Shown piece by piece: positions 26,565 through 36,331 of a stretch of DNA of 64,000 nucleotides (positions are counted from its first letter, which is position 1; the number at the start of each line of letters is the position of its first letter). This DNA comes from Syntrophaceae bacterium UBA2251 (GTDB lineage Bacteria; Desulfobacterota; Syntrophia; Syntrophales; UBA2251), in the NCBI GenBank assembly GCA_002347815.1, contig DDXV01000020.1:21265-85264 (forward strand), read 5' to 3'. The notes under the pieces were generated by a model that had not been told where the DNA came from, did not search any database, and saw only the letters and a list, made by a program, of their open reading frames with translations. The translations under genes and the position numbers were made by a program.

Positions 26565-28070
26565 ATGACGCTACGCAGGAAGATCCTGATCATTGTCGGG
26601 CTGACCCTGCTCGGCCTGATCTCGATCCCGTGGCTCAGCTCGCACCGCGAACTGATCGTGCCCCTGCTTCTCGTCGGCCTGGCCGGCGTTGCCCTTCTGG
26701 AAAGATTCGTCCTGCGCCCCCTTGCGGGTCTCGCCGGGGAGATCATGAGGATCGGCGAGCACGGCGCCTTCTCCGAGCGGATTACATTCCAGGGCCGGGA
26801 CGAGATGGCGGGACTGGCGGCGGCTGTCAACCGCATGCTCGATACGCTGGAAGAGACGCGGGGCAAGCTCGAAACCGAATCGGCCCGCTATCGGGCGATC
26901 ATCGAACTCCAGTCGGAATTCATCGGCCGTTTCCGGGCGGACGGGACGATCACCTTCGTCAACGACGCCTTCCGCCGGCTGGTCGGCAAACCGCGGGACG
27001 AACTGACCGGAGCGAGCCTCCGCACCCTGATCCCTGCGGACGACTATGAACGGGTCCTGCTGCAGTTGCGCGTCCTGACGCCGGCAGCGCCGGATCTGTC
27101 CGACAACGAACACCGCATCGCCTTTCCCGACGGCCGGGCGCGCTGGCTGCTGTGGAATGCGCGGGCCATCTTCGACGCCGAGGGCCGCTTCCTGGAGTGT
27201 CAGGCCGTCGGTCGGGACATCACCCAAGAGAAGGAACTCCGGAGCGCCTATCGGCGGAGCGTCGAGGCGATCGAGCAGGCCAAGATCGAATGGGAAGGCT
27301 CCGTGGATTCCCTGGAGGGGCTGATCCTCCTGGTGGACGATCAGAAACGGGTGGTGAGGGCCAACCGGACCGTGGAGGACTGGTCCCTGGGATCGGTGAC
27401 GGCGGCGATCGGCCGGCCCCTGCACGAGATCCTCCATCCCGGCTGTTCCGAATCCGGATGCGGCCTGGCGTCGTTTTTGAAGGCGTCCCTGGGCAGTGTC
27501 CGCGCCGGCGAGACGCTCGTGACGGAACTGGACGATCCGCGGCTCGGGAAGACGGTCCAGGTCCGGCTGCGGACCGTTTCCCTCAAGGAGCGCCGCAACG
27601 GTCCGTCATCCGCCGCGCTCGCCGTCGTCCTCGTTCTGGACGTGACCGCCCGCAAGCGCGCGGAGGAGGTCCTCAAGGCCTTGAATAGCCGGCTTGAGGA
27701 GGCCAACCGACAACTGGGGATGGCCTATGCCCGAATGCGGGACGAGAAGGACCATCTGAAGAGACATCTCTTCCAGGAGGAAATGGGGTTGCTGTTGAAC
27801 TACGAGGGCCGGATCGAGGGTGTTTCGGAAAAGCTCATGGAACTCCTGGGAAAAGCCCAGGACCGGCTGATCGGTCAAGGTTGGCGGGAGTTGATCCAAC
27901 CCGCGTACCGGGACGATTTCGCCTGGGAGCTGCGGCAGGCCTGGATGGGGCAATCCCAGACGTTCAGCCTGGAATTTCTCGATGTCCCGGCGAAGTCGCG
28001 GATCTTCGATGTCAGGATGACGCGGCTCACCCTGTCCGGGAGCCGACTCGTCCTGCTGACGTTTCGGTAG
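26565..28070 (+). CDS. Membrane-bound HAMP-PAS sensor protein without kinase domain
   Basis: 501 aa. N-terminal transmembrane segments (about residues 7-48) are followed by a HAMP domain (RPLAGLAGEIMRIGEHG, FQGRDEMAGLAAAVNRML), then a PAS domain (about 105-220), a second PAS-like domain with a HPGCSESGCGL cysteine pair (about 240-365) and a third PAS-like segment that ends the protein (about 395-500). There is no HisKA, HATPase, GGDEF or methyl-accepting domain. It probably acts through protein contact with another signalling protein. The next gene, tadA, starts 13 bases later but is functionally unrelated. Confidence 0.75.
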   Translation: MTLRRKILIIVGLTLLGLISIPWLSSHRELIVPLLLVGLAGVALLERFVLRPLAGLAGEIMRIGEHGAFSERITFQGRDEMAGLAAAVNRMLDTLEETRGKLETESARYRAIIELQSEFIGRFRADGTITFVNDAFRRLVGKPRDELTGASLRTLIPADDYERVLLQLRVLTPAAPDLSDNEHRIAFPDGRARWLLWNARAIFDAEGRFLECQAVGRDITQEKELRSAYRRSVEAIEQAKIEWEGSVDSLEGLILLVDDQKRVVRANRTVEDWSLGSVTAAIGRPLHEILHPGCSESGCGLASFLKASLGSVRAGETLVTELDDPRLGKTVQVRLRTVSLKERRNGPSSAALAVVLVLDVTARKRAEEVLKALNSRLEEANRQLGMAYARMRDEKDHLKRHLFQEEMGLLLNYEGRIEGVSEKLMELLGKAQDRLIGQGWRELIQPAYRDDFAWELRQAWMGQSQTFSLEFLDVPAKSRIFDVRMTRLTLSGSRLVLLTFR

Positions 28071-28083
28071 GCGGAGGCGCCCG

Positions 28084-28572
28084 ATGACGGAAACCCTGGA
28101 CGAGCGCATGATGGACCTGGCGCTGGAAGAGGCGCGGCGGGCGGGAGCGGGGGGGGAAGTCCCCGTCGGGGCGGTCCTGGTGCGGGACGGGGCGGTCCTC
28201 GCCCGGGCGCACAACCGGCCGCTCGCTCTCCAAGACCCGACCGCGCATGCGGAGGTCTTGGCCGTTCGGGCGGCGGCATCGACGGCGGGGAACTACCGGC
28301 TTCCCGGGACGACGCTCTACGTGACCCTGGAGCCCTGCATCATGTGCGCCGGCATGCTCCTCCAGGCCCGGATCGCGCGCCTCGTTTTCGGGGCCGCCGA
28401 TCCCAAGGGCGGCGCCGCGGTGTCCCTGTACCGCCTGTTCGAGGATGCCCGTCTGAACCACCGTGTGGCCGTGACCGGCGGCGTGCGTGCGGCGGCCTGC
28501 GCCGAACTTTTGAGTGGATTTTTTCGCGAAAAGAGGGTAGACTCCGCCGCTCACTCGAGAGATGCCGGGTGA
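28084..28572 (+). CDS. tadA: tRNA adenosine(34) deaminase TadA
   Basis: 162-aa zinc deaminase that converts the wobble adenosine of tRNA-Arg(ACG) to inosine. The catalytic HAE is at residues 55-57 and the second zinc motif PCIMCAG at about 88-94. Length and motifs match TadA. It stands directly in front of two tRNA-Ser genes, the SRP RNA and dnaX. A ribosome site GGAGGCG precedes the ATG. Confidence 0.93.
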   Translation: MTETLDERMMDLALEEARRAGAGGEVPVGAVLVRDGAVLARAHNRPLALQDPTAHAEVLAVRAAASTAGNYRLPGTTLYVTLEPCIMCAGMLLQARIARLVFGAADPKGGAAVSLYRLFEDARLNHRVAVTGGVRAAACAELLSGFFREKRVDSAAHSRDAG

Positions 28573-28576
28573 TTGC

Positions 28577-28671
28577 GGAGAGATACCGAAGTGGTCGTAA
28601 CGGGATCGACTCGAAATCGATTTGGGGGCCACAAAGCTCCCACGGGGGTTCGAATCCCCCTCTCTCCGCCA
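28577..28671 (+). tRNA. tRNA-Ser (CGA)
   Basis: Acceptor stem GGAGAGA pairs with TCTCTCC, discriminator G and encoded CCA at the end. The anticodon loop CTCGAAA within ATCGA/TCGAT gives anticodon CGA, reading UCG. A long variable arm typical of class II tRNA-Ser and a GGTTCGAATCC T-loop are present. Confidence 0.96.
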
Positions 28672-28684
28672 GGAATACCCCGCC

Positions 28685-28778
28685 GGAGAGATGCCTGAGA
28701 GGCCGAAAGGGCACGACTGGAAATCGTGTGTATGCCCACAAAGGTGTACCGCGGGTTCGAATCCCGCTCTCTCCGCCA
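28685..28778 (+). tRNA. tRNA-Ser (GGA)
   Basis: Acceptor stem GGAGAGA/TCTCTCC, discriminator G and encoded CCA. The anticodon stem CACGA/TCGTG encloses the loop CTGGAAA, giving anticodon GGA, reading UCC and UCU. A long variable arm and a T-loop with GGTTCGAATCC are present. Only 13 bases separate it from the preceding tRNA-Ser. Confidence 0.96.
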
Positions 28779-28819
28779 GACATATCGACAGCGGCCCGCC
28801 GGGCGCTGTCGCCGTTTGA

Positions 28820-28917
28820 TGGCCGGGTCCCGTGCAACAGCGGGTTGTGAACCCCGTCAGGTCCGGAAGGAAGCAGCGGTAACAATCCCCGTTGTGTGCC
28901 GCGGGTAACCCGGCCGT
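28820..28917 (+). ncRNA. ffs: Small SRP RNA (4.5S type)
   Basis: The hallmark apical part GTCAGGTCCGGAAGGAAGCAG (shown here in part; 28856-28876) with the GGAA tetraloop and the asymmetric internal loop is present, closed by an outer stem GGCCGGG (28821-28827) with CCCGGCC (28909-28915). Length is about 98 bases, the size of the short bacterial form without Alu domain. It lies between tRNA-Ser(GGA) and dnaX, a placement known from other bacteria. Confidence 0.93.
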
Positions 28918-28944
28918 CTTTAATCCAAGAAGAACGGGGAAACG

Positions 28945-30639
<1,695 letters not shown>

Positions 30640-30681
30640 TCGCGGGCTGGACGACGTCAAGACATCAAGGAGGTCGGTTCA

Positions 30682-30996
30682 TTGTCACACAACATCGGTA
30701 ACATCATGAAACAGGCCAAAAAGCTCCAGGAGCGCATGGGCCAGCTCCAGGCGGAGATGGAACAGAAGACCGTCACCGCCACGTCCGGCGGCGGAATGGT
30801 GACCGTGACGGTCAGCGGCAAGGGCGAACTCGTCTCCCTCAAGATCGAACGGGACGTGGTCAATGCCGAGGACGTGGAGATGCTCCAGGACCTGATCCTG
30901 GCGGCGGTCAACGAGGGGGTCCGCAAGGCCCAGGAGATGGCCCGGTCGGAGATGATGAAAATCACGGGCGGCCTGAACATCCCCGGACTGACGTGA
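30682..30996 (+). CDS. YbaB/EbfC family nucleoid-associated protein
   Basis: 104-aa small DNA-binding protein. It is methionine- and glutamine-rich at the N-terminus ([18 protein letters not shown]) and then has the conserved [16 protein letters not shown] and [14 protein letters not shown] segments. The start is TTG at 30682, seven bases behind a strong AAGGAGGT. Located between dnaX and recR as in most bacteria. Homologs form dimers that bind DNA and influence gene expression and repair. Confidence 0.9.
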   Translation: MSHNIGNIMKQAKKLQERMGQLQAEMEQKTVTATSGGGMVTVTVSGKGELVSLKIERDVVNAEDVEMLQDLILAAVNEGVRKAQEMARSEMMKITGGLNIPGLT

Positions 30997-31006
30997 GGGG
31001 GATGCC

Positions 31007-31606
31007 ATGACCGGTTATGCCCTGCCCATTCAGAAACTCATCCGCGAGCTGTCGCGCCTCCCGGGGATCGGCGAGCGGACGGCCACCCGCCTGGCGACCC
31101 ATATCCTCCGGGTCCCGGCCGAGGACGCCCGGCGGCTCGCCGAGAGCATCGTCGAGGTGAAGGAGAAGATCCACCTCTGCCCGGTCTGCTTCAATCTGGC
31201 CGAGGGGGAGCAGTGCGACATCTGTCGCGACGGCTCCCGGGACCGGGGGCAGATCTGCGTGGTCGAGGAGCCGGATTCCCTGATGGCCGTAGAACAGAGC
31301 GGCAGCTTCCGGGGGACCTACCACGTTCTCCACGGGGTGCTGGCGCCCCTCGACGGGGTCGGTCCCGAACAGCTGCGCCTCCAGGAACTCCTGAAGCGCG
31401 TTCAGGGCAACGGCGTCCGGGAACTCATCATCGCCACGAATCCCAGCGTCCAGGGGGAGGCGACGGCCCTGCTCATCAGCCGCCTGGTGAAGGATCAGGG
31501 GGTGTCCGTCACCCGGATCGCCCAGGGCGTCCCCGTGGGCGGCGACCTCAAGTACACGGACCGGATGACCCTGGCCCGGTCCATCGAGTTCCGCCGGGGA
31601 ATGTAG
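31007..31606 (+). CDS. recR: Recombination mediator protein RecR
   Basis: 199 aa, the normal RecR length. A helix-hairpin-helix near [16 protein letters not shown], a C4 zinc finger (CPVC...CDIC, about residues 58-73) and a Toprim domain ([14 protein letters not shown]) followed by [15 protein letters not shown] and the Walker-like C-terminus. It acts with RecF/RecO to load RecA at gaps. It starts 10 bases behind ybaB. Confidence 0.95.
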   Translation: MTGYALPIQKLIRELSRLPGIGERTATRLATHILRVPAEDARRLAESIVEVKEKIHLCPVCFNLAEGEQCDICRDGSRDRGQICVVEEPDSLMAVEQSGSFRGTYHVLHGVLAPLDGVGPEQLRLQELLKRVQGNGVRELIIATNPSVQGEATALLISRLVKDQGVSVTRIAQGVPVGGDLKYTDRMTLARSIEFRRGM

Positions 31607-31629
31607 CCCCCGGAGAGGTGGGACCCCTC

Positions 31630-32481
31630 ATGACGACAGCGCGAGACCTTTCCGCCCGGTGCGTCGCCGAAACGGTGCGGGAGCTGTTCCTGACCGCGAA
31701 CACGGTCCTCCCGGCCGATGTCCTGGCCGCCCTGGAAGGGGCCGGGGAGCGGGAGACCAACGGCCTGGGGAGGTATGTCCTGGAGCGCATCCTGGAAAAC
31801 GCCCGGGTGGCCCACGAGGAGGGGATGCCCCTGTGCCAGGACACCGGACTGGCCGTGGTCTTTCTCGAAATTGGCCAGGACCTCCACATCGTGGGGGGCG
31901 ATCTCGAGACGGCCGTTCAGGAGGGCGTGCGGCAGGCTTACCGGGACGGGTTCCTCCGGGCCTCGGTCTGCGATCCCCTGACCCGCCACAATACGGGCGA
32001 CAACACCCCCGCCGTTCTCCATACGGCCATCGTTCCCGGCGACCGCCTGCGGATCACGGCCCTGCCGAAGGGCGGCGGAAGCGAAAACATGAGCAGCGTG
32101 GCCATGCTCGTGCCCGCCGCGGGCGAGGCGGGCATCCGGGCGCACGTGCTCGACCGGGTGCGGCAGGCCGGGCCGAACCCCTGCCCGCCCGTGATCGTCG
32201 GCGTGGGCATCGGCGGATCGCTCGACCAGGCGCCGGTCCTCGCGAAGCAGGCCCTCCTGCGCCCGGTCGGCCGGCCCCACCCCACCGACGCGCGTCTGGC
32301 GGCGATGGAAGCGGCGCTGCTCGAAGAGATCAACCGCCTCGGCATCGGACCCCAGGGCTACGGGGGCGAGGTAACGGCGCTCGCGGTCCACGTCGAGATG
32401 CGCCCCTGCCACATCGCGTGTCTGCCGGTGGCCGTCAACCTCCAGTGTCACGCGGCCCGGCACCGGACCGCCATCCTTTGA
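31630..32481 (+). CDS. Fumarate hydratase class I, alpha subunit
   Basis: 283 aa, started at ATG 31630 (GGTGG upstream). It shows the conserved class I fumarase/tartrate dehydratase N-terminal motifs: LCQDTGLAVVFLEIG, DPLTRHNTGDNTPAV, the PKGGGSENMS block with iron-sulphur cysteines nearby, and VGVGIGGSLDQAP. Together with the next gene it forms a two-subunit [4Fe-4S] enzyme interconverting fumarate and malate. L(+)-tartrate dehydratase is the alternative reading of this family, but the central-metabolism setting favours fumarase. Confidence 0.87.
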   Translation: MTTARDLSARCVAETVRELFLTANTVLPADVLAALEGAGERETNGLGRYVLERILENARVAHEEGMPLCQDTGLAVVFLEIGQDLHIVGGDLETAVQEGVRQAYRDGFLRASVCDPLTRHNTGDNTPAVLHTAIVPGDRLRITALPKGGGSENMSSVAMLVPAAGEAGIRAHVLDRVRQAGPNPCPPVIVGVGIGGSLDQAPVLAKQALLRPVGRPHPTDARLAAMEAALLEEINRLGIGPQGYGGEVTALAVHVEMRPCHIACLPVAVNLQCHAARHRTAIL

Positions 32482-32495
32482 CAGGGGATCAGGCC

Positions 32496-33062
32496 TTGAA
32501 TTTCAACGTATTGATGGAAAACCTGCCCCGCCGCATCGCCGCCCCCCTCGCGCCGGAGATCTGCGAAGACCTGAAGGTCGGGGACCGGCTCCTGATCGGC
32601 GGAGTGGTCTACACGGCCCGCGACGCCGCGCATCAGCGCATCGCGGCGGCCCTGGCGCGGGGCGATGACCCGCCGTTCGATCTCGACGGGGCGGTGATCT
32701 TCTACGCCGGACCTTCGCCGGCCCCGCCGGGGCGGCCGATCGGCGCCATCGGCCCCACGACGAGCTACCGCATGGATCCGTTCACGCCCCTGCTCCTCGA
32801 GCGGGGACTGAGGGGCATGATCGGGAAGGGCCGCCGGTCCGAGGACGTCGTCCGGGCCATCGCCCGGCATCGCGCCGTCTATTTCGGCGCCATCGGCGGG
32901 ATCGCCGCCCTGATGGCGAAATGCGTGCAGCGGGCGGAGATCGTCGCCTACGAGGATCTGGGGCCGGAGGCGGTGCGGCGCCTCGAGATCGTCGACCTGC
33001 CCGTCGTCGTCGTCAACGATGCCCGCGGCGGAGACCTTTTCGCCCGCCCCGCAGACGGATGA
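32496..33062 (+). CDS. Fumarate hydratase class I, beta subunit
   Basis: 188 aa from TTG 32496 (GGGGAT upstream), or 182 aa from ATG 32514. It has the C-terminal class I fumarase domain motifs: LKVGDRLLIGGVVYTARDAAHQR seen in part, YAGPSPAPPGRPIGAIGPTTS and ARHRAVYFGAIGGIAALM. The gene lies 14 bases behind the alpha subunit and completes the heterodimer. No further gene shares this operon directly; a 235-base gap follows. Confidence 0.87.
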   Translation: MNFNVLMENLPRRIAAPLAPEICEDLKVGDRLLIGGVVYTARDAAHQRIAAALARGDDPPFDLDGAVIFYAGPSPAPPGRPIGAIGPTTSYRMDPFTPLLLERGLRGMIGKGRRSEDVVRAIARHRAVYFGAIGGIAALMAKCVQRAEIVAYEDLGPEAVRRLEIVDLPVVVVNDARGGDLFARPADG

Positions 33063-33127
33063 CCCGCAACCGCCCGTCCGGAACATTCCGCGCTTCCGGA
33101 CCCGGTTTCCCGGACCGCAAATATCCG

Positions 33128-33151
33128 TTGACAAGCGGGGAAGAATATAAT
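33128..33151 (+). promoter_or_regulatory. Promoter-like element, consensus hexamers with 12-base spacing
   Basis: TTGACA at 33128-33133 and TATAAT at 33146-33151 both match the sigma-70 consensus exactly, in otherwise GC-rich DNA, about 150 bases upstream of the oxidoreductase operon. The spacing is only 12 bases, short for a sigma-70 promoter, so only one box may function, possibly with another partner box. This is the most promoter-like sequence in the gap 33063-33297. Confidence 0.4.
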
Positions 33152-33297
33152 AGCGAACAACCCTTATTTGTCGGGCATGTCCATGAATGCGATGTCGGAA
33201 ATACAGGCGACCCCACCCTCCTTCCCGTCTTGCGGGGGGATCCAAGGATGGGGCCTCTGTTTATGAGTTGCAGGATTCCAATCGGGGAGAAAAGCCA

Positions 33298-33843
33298 ATG
33301 TTAGAGGTCAGATGGCATGGGAGAGGCGGTCAGGGGGCGGTGACGTCGGTCGAACTGCTGGCCTTGGCCGCGATCGGAGAGGGAAGGTTTGCCCAGGGAT
33401 TTCCCAGCTTCGGTCCGGAACGGCGGGGGGCGCCGGTCGCGGCCTTCAACCGGGTGGACGAGAAGCGGATCCGGCGGCGCTGCGTGATCGCCAGTCCGGA
33501 CGTGGTCGTGGTCCTGGACGAGAGCCTGATCGGCCTCGTCAACGTGACGGACGGCCTGAAACCGGACGGGGTGCTCGTCGTCAATACGTCCCGCACGGCC
33601 GAGGAGATCCGGAAGGCCCTGAACTACAAGGGCCGGCTCGCCATGGTGGACGCCTCCGCGATCGCCGTGCAGGAGCTCGGCACGCCCATCACGAACACCA
33701 CCATGCTGGGGGCCCTGATCAAGGCGACGAAGGTGGTGAAGCTCGCGTCCGTGGCGGCCCCCCTGGAGCACCGGTTCGGCCGCATCGCCCCCCGCAACCA
33801 GAAGGCGCTGCAGCGGGCCTACGACGAGGTCAAAATCCACTAG
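33298..33843 (+). CDS. 2-oxoacid:ferredoxin oxidoreductase, gamma subunit
   Basis: 181 aa from ATG 33298. The N-terminal motif WHGRGGQGAVTSVELLA and the PSFGPERRGAPV segment define the gamma subunit of pyruvate- or other oxoacid:ferredoxin oxidoreductases. An HGRGGQG loop contacts coenzyme A. It begins an operon of gamma, delta, alpha and beta. The enzyme oxidatively decarboxylates an oxoacid with CoA, producing acyl-CoA, CO2 and reduced ferredoxin. Pyruvate is the commonest substrate for this gene order, but the sequence does not prove it. Confidence 0.9.
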   Translation: MLEVRWHGRGGQGAVTSVELLALAAIGEGRFAQGFPSFGPERRGAPVAAFNRVDEKRIRRRCVIASPDVVVVLDESLIGLVNVTDGLKPDGVLVVNTSRTAEEIRKALNYKGRLAMVDASAIAVQELGTPITNTTMLGALIKATKVVKLASVAAPLEHRFGRIAPRNQKALQRAYDEVKIH

Positions 33844-33867
33844 TCCTATTGAGATCGAGGTATCCAC

Positions 33868-34158
33868 ATGGCACAGAAGAAATGGCCAGAAACCTGGCAG
33901 GAAGTCACCCCGGGCTGCATGATCTTCGAGGGCGGGAACAGCCGGGAGTACCATACCGGAAGCTGGCGGGCCCAGCGGCCCGTCTGGGACAACGCCAAAT
34001 GCATCAAGTGCGGCATCTGTTACATCTTCTGCCCGGAGGCATGCGTGAAGGAGGATGCCCAGGGCTACTTCGCCGCGGACCTGGATTACTGCAAGGGATG
34101 CGGGATATGCGCCCACGAATGCTGGCCGGGCGCGATCACCATGGTTGAGGAGGGATAA
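33868..34158 (+). CDS. 2-oxoacid:ferredoxin oxidoreductase, delta (ferredoxin) subunit
   Basis: 96-aa two-cluster ferredoxin. Motifs CIKCGICYIFCPEAC and CKGCGICAHECWPGA supply two [4Fe-4S] clusters. The last cysteine of the second motif is followed by W rather than the usual P. It passes electrons from the TPP site to external ferredoxin. The alpha subunit gene starts three bases after its stop. Confidence 0.92.
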   Translation: MAQKKWPETWQEVTPGCMIFEGGNSREYHTGSWRAQRPVWDNAKCIKCGICYIFCPEACVKEDAQGYFAADLDYCKGCGICAHECWPGAITMVEEG

Positions 34159-34161
34159 GGC

Positions 34162-35322
34162 ATGTCGAAACGCATTGGTATGGAAATCGCCCTTGCCACC
34201 GCGGAAGCGGTCGCCCTGTGCCGGCCCGACGTGATCGCGGCCTATCCCATCACCCCGAACACGCATATCCCCGAGCACCTCTCCGACATCGTGGCCGAAG
34301 GCCGGCTGGACGCGGAGTTCATCTGCGTCGAATCCGAACACTCCGCCATGAGCGCCTGCGCCGGCGCGTCCGGCACGGGGGCCCGGGCCTTCACGGCGAC
34401 GAGCTCCCAGGGGCTGCTCTACATGTACGAGGTCCTGGGCATCGTTTCGTCCATGCGGCTGCCCGTCGTCATGGCGATCGGCAACCGGGCGATCTCCGGC
34501 CCCATCAATATCTGGAACGATCACAGCGACATCATGACCATGCGGGATCTGGGCTGGCTGTCCCTCTTTGCCGCCAACGGCCAGGAGGCGGTGGACATGA
34601 TGATCCAGTCCTTCAAGATCGCCGAGGACGCGGCGGTGCAACTGCCCATCAACGTCAATCTGGACGGGTTCCAGCTCACGCACATGGTCGAGGCGCTCTT
34701 CCTCCCCGACGAGAAGGAGGTGGACCGGTTCCTCCCGCGGCGCAAACCCTACGCGGCCCTGCACCCGGACCATCCCGTCACGATGGGGGCGCTGGGCATG
34801 CCGGACATCTTCACGGAGGCCACCAAGGCCCGCGACCAGGCCCTGGTCGATTCCCGGACGGTGATCCTCAAGGTCTGGAAGGAATGGGAAAAACAGTTCG
34901 GCCGCCGGTACGAACCGATCGAGGCCTACAAGACGAAGGGGGCCGACGTGGTGATGCTGACCATGGGCTCCATGGGCGAGACGGCCGAGATCGCCGTGGA
35001 CGAGCTCCGCAGGGACGGCGTTCCCGTGGGGCTCCTGAAGCTGAAGCTCTGGCGGCCCTTTCCGTTCGAGGAGATGAAAAAGGCGGTGCGCGGCGTCAAG
35101 ACCCTGATCGTCACCGACCGGTGCTGCTCCCTGGGCGGCCCCGGCGGCCCGCTGGCGGCGGAGGTCCGGTCCGCCCTGTACGCGGAGGCCGCACGGCCGG
35201 CCATCGAGAACGCGCTCATCGGGCTGGGCGGCCGCGACGTCACCGTGGACGACTTCAAACAGATGTTCCGTCAGGCGGGCAAGTCCAAGGGCATCTATGA
35301 ATTCTATGGAGTGAGGGGATGA
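34162..35322 (+). CDS. 2-oxoacid:ferredoxin oxidoreductase, alpha subunit
   Basis: 386 aa with the pyrimidine-binding domain of the TPP enzyme: AAYPITPNTHIPEHL at about residues 27-41, ESEHSAMSACAGASGTGARAFTATSSQG in pieces at about 58-90, and the C-terminal transketolase-like domain (TMGSMGETAEIAVDELRRDG; VTDRC). It is a typical POR alpha. Its stop overlaps the beta start by four bases (ATGA). Confidence 0.92.
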   Translation: MSKRIGMEIALATAEAVALCRPDVIAAYPITPNTHIPEHLSDIVAEGRLDAEFICVESEHSAMSACAGASGTGARAFTATSSQGLLYMYEVLGIVSSMRLPVVMAIGNRAISGPINIWNDHSDIMTMRDLGWLSLFAANGQEAVDMMIQSFKIAEDAAVQLPINVNLDGFQLTHMVEALFLPDEKEVDRFLPRRKPYAALHPDHPVTMGALGMPDIFTEATKARDQALVDSRTVILKVWKEWEKQFGRRYEPIEAYKTKGADVVMLTMGSMGETAEIAVDELRRDGVPVGLLKLKLWRPFPFEEMKKAVRGVKTLIVTDRCCSLGGPGGPLAAEVRSALYAEAARPAIENALIGLGGRDVTVDDFKQMFRQAGKSKGIYEFYGVRG

Positions 35323-36293
35323 TGAGTACGGCAAAACCGATATCGATCGTGGAGAACTTCGAGATCTACGCCCCGAAGCTGGTGGACAAGGAGGAGTTCT
35401 TCTGCTCCGGACACCGCGCCTGCCAGGGGTGCGGGGAAGCCCTGGCCATCCGCCTCATGTGCAAGGCCCTGGGCAAGGATACCGTGATCGCCAACGCCAC
35501 GGGCTGCATGGAGGTGATCGCGACCCCCTATCCGGCGACCGCCTGGACGCTGCCGTGGATCCACGTCGCCTTTCCCTGCGCGGCGGCCGTGGGGGCCGGC
35601 GTGGAGGCGGGGCTCAAGGTTCTCAGGCGCAAGGGCGTGAACCCCGACCGCTACATCAAGACCGTGACCATCGGCGGCGACGGCGGAACGGTGGACATCG
35701 GCCTCCAGGCCCTTTCGGGGGCCATGGAGCGGGGTCACGACATGCTCTACGTCTGCTTCGACAACGAGGCCTACATGAACACGGGGATCCAGCGTTCGAG
35801 CGCGACCCCCTTCGGCGCCTCGACGACCACCGCCCCGGCGGGCAAGGCCAGCATCGGCAACAAGACCTGGAAGAAGAACGTGCCCGAGATCATGGTGGCC
35901 CACAACATCCCCTACGTCGCGACGGCCTCGCCGAGCTACCCCATCGACTTCATGAACAAGGTCAAGAAGGCCCGGGCGATCCAGGGGCCGACCTACATCC
36001 ACTGCCTGTCCGTCTGCCCCACCGGCTGGCGGGCCAAGTCGGAGGAGTGCATCAAGCTGGGCCGGCTCGCCGTGGAGACGGGGGTCTTCCCCCTGTACGA
36101 GGTGGAGAACGGCGTCTATCGCCTGACGGTGGAGACGCCCGATCCGCTCCGCCCCGTGACGGATTACATCAAGGCCCAGGGCCGGTTCCGGCACCTGACG
36201 CCCGACGAGATCCGGACCATCCAGCGCCGGGTGAACCTGGAATACCGGAAGCTCATGAACAAAGTGGAACATTCCCTCTCGTGGACGGAATGA
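35319..36293 (+). CDS. 2-oxoacid:ferredoxin oxidoreductase, beta subunit
   Basis: 324 aa. The TPP and Mg motif GGDGGTVDIGLQAL (about residues 112-125), the preceding cysteines (GHRACQGCGEAL and NATGCMEVI) that hold a [4Fe-4S] cluster, and the NEAYMNTGIQRSSATPFGA loop identify the beta subunit. It binds TPP together with the alpha subunit. The flavoprotein gene that follows overlaps or nearly touches it (ATG 36290 overlaps its stop), so the redox genes belong to the same transcript. Confidence 0.92.
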   Translation: MMSTAKPISIVENFEIYAPKLVDKEEFFCSGHRACQGCGEALAIRLMCKALGKDTVIANATGCMEVIATPYPATAWTLPWIHVAFPCAAAVGAGVEAGLKVLRRKGVNPDRYIKTVTIGGDGGTVDIGLQALSGAMERGHDMLYVCFDNEAYMNTGIQRSSATPFGASTTTAPAGKASIGNKTWKKNVPEIMVAHNIPYVATASPSYPIDFMNKVKKARAIQGPTYIHCLSVCPTGWRAKSEECIKLGRLAVETGVFPLYEVENGVYRLTVETPDPLRPVTDYIKAQGRFRHLTPDEIRTIQRRVNLEYRKLMNKVEHSLSWTE

Positions 36294-36331
36294 AGACCGC
36301 AAAACCGATCCGAAACAAAGGTGAACAAGGC

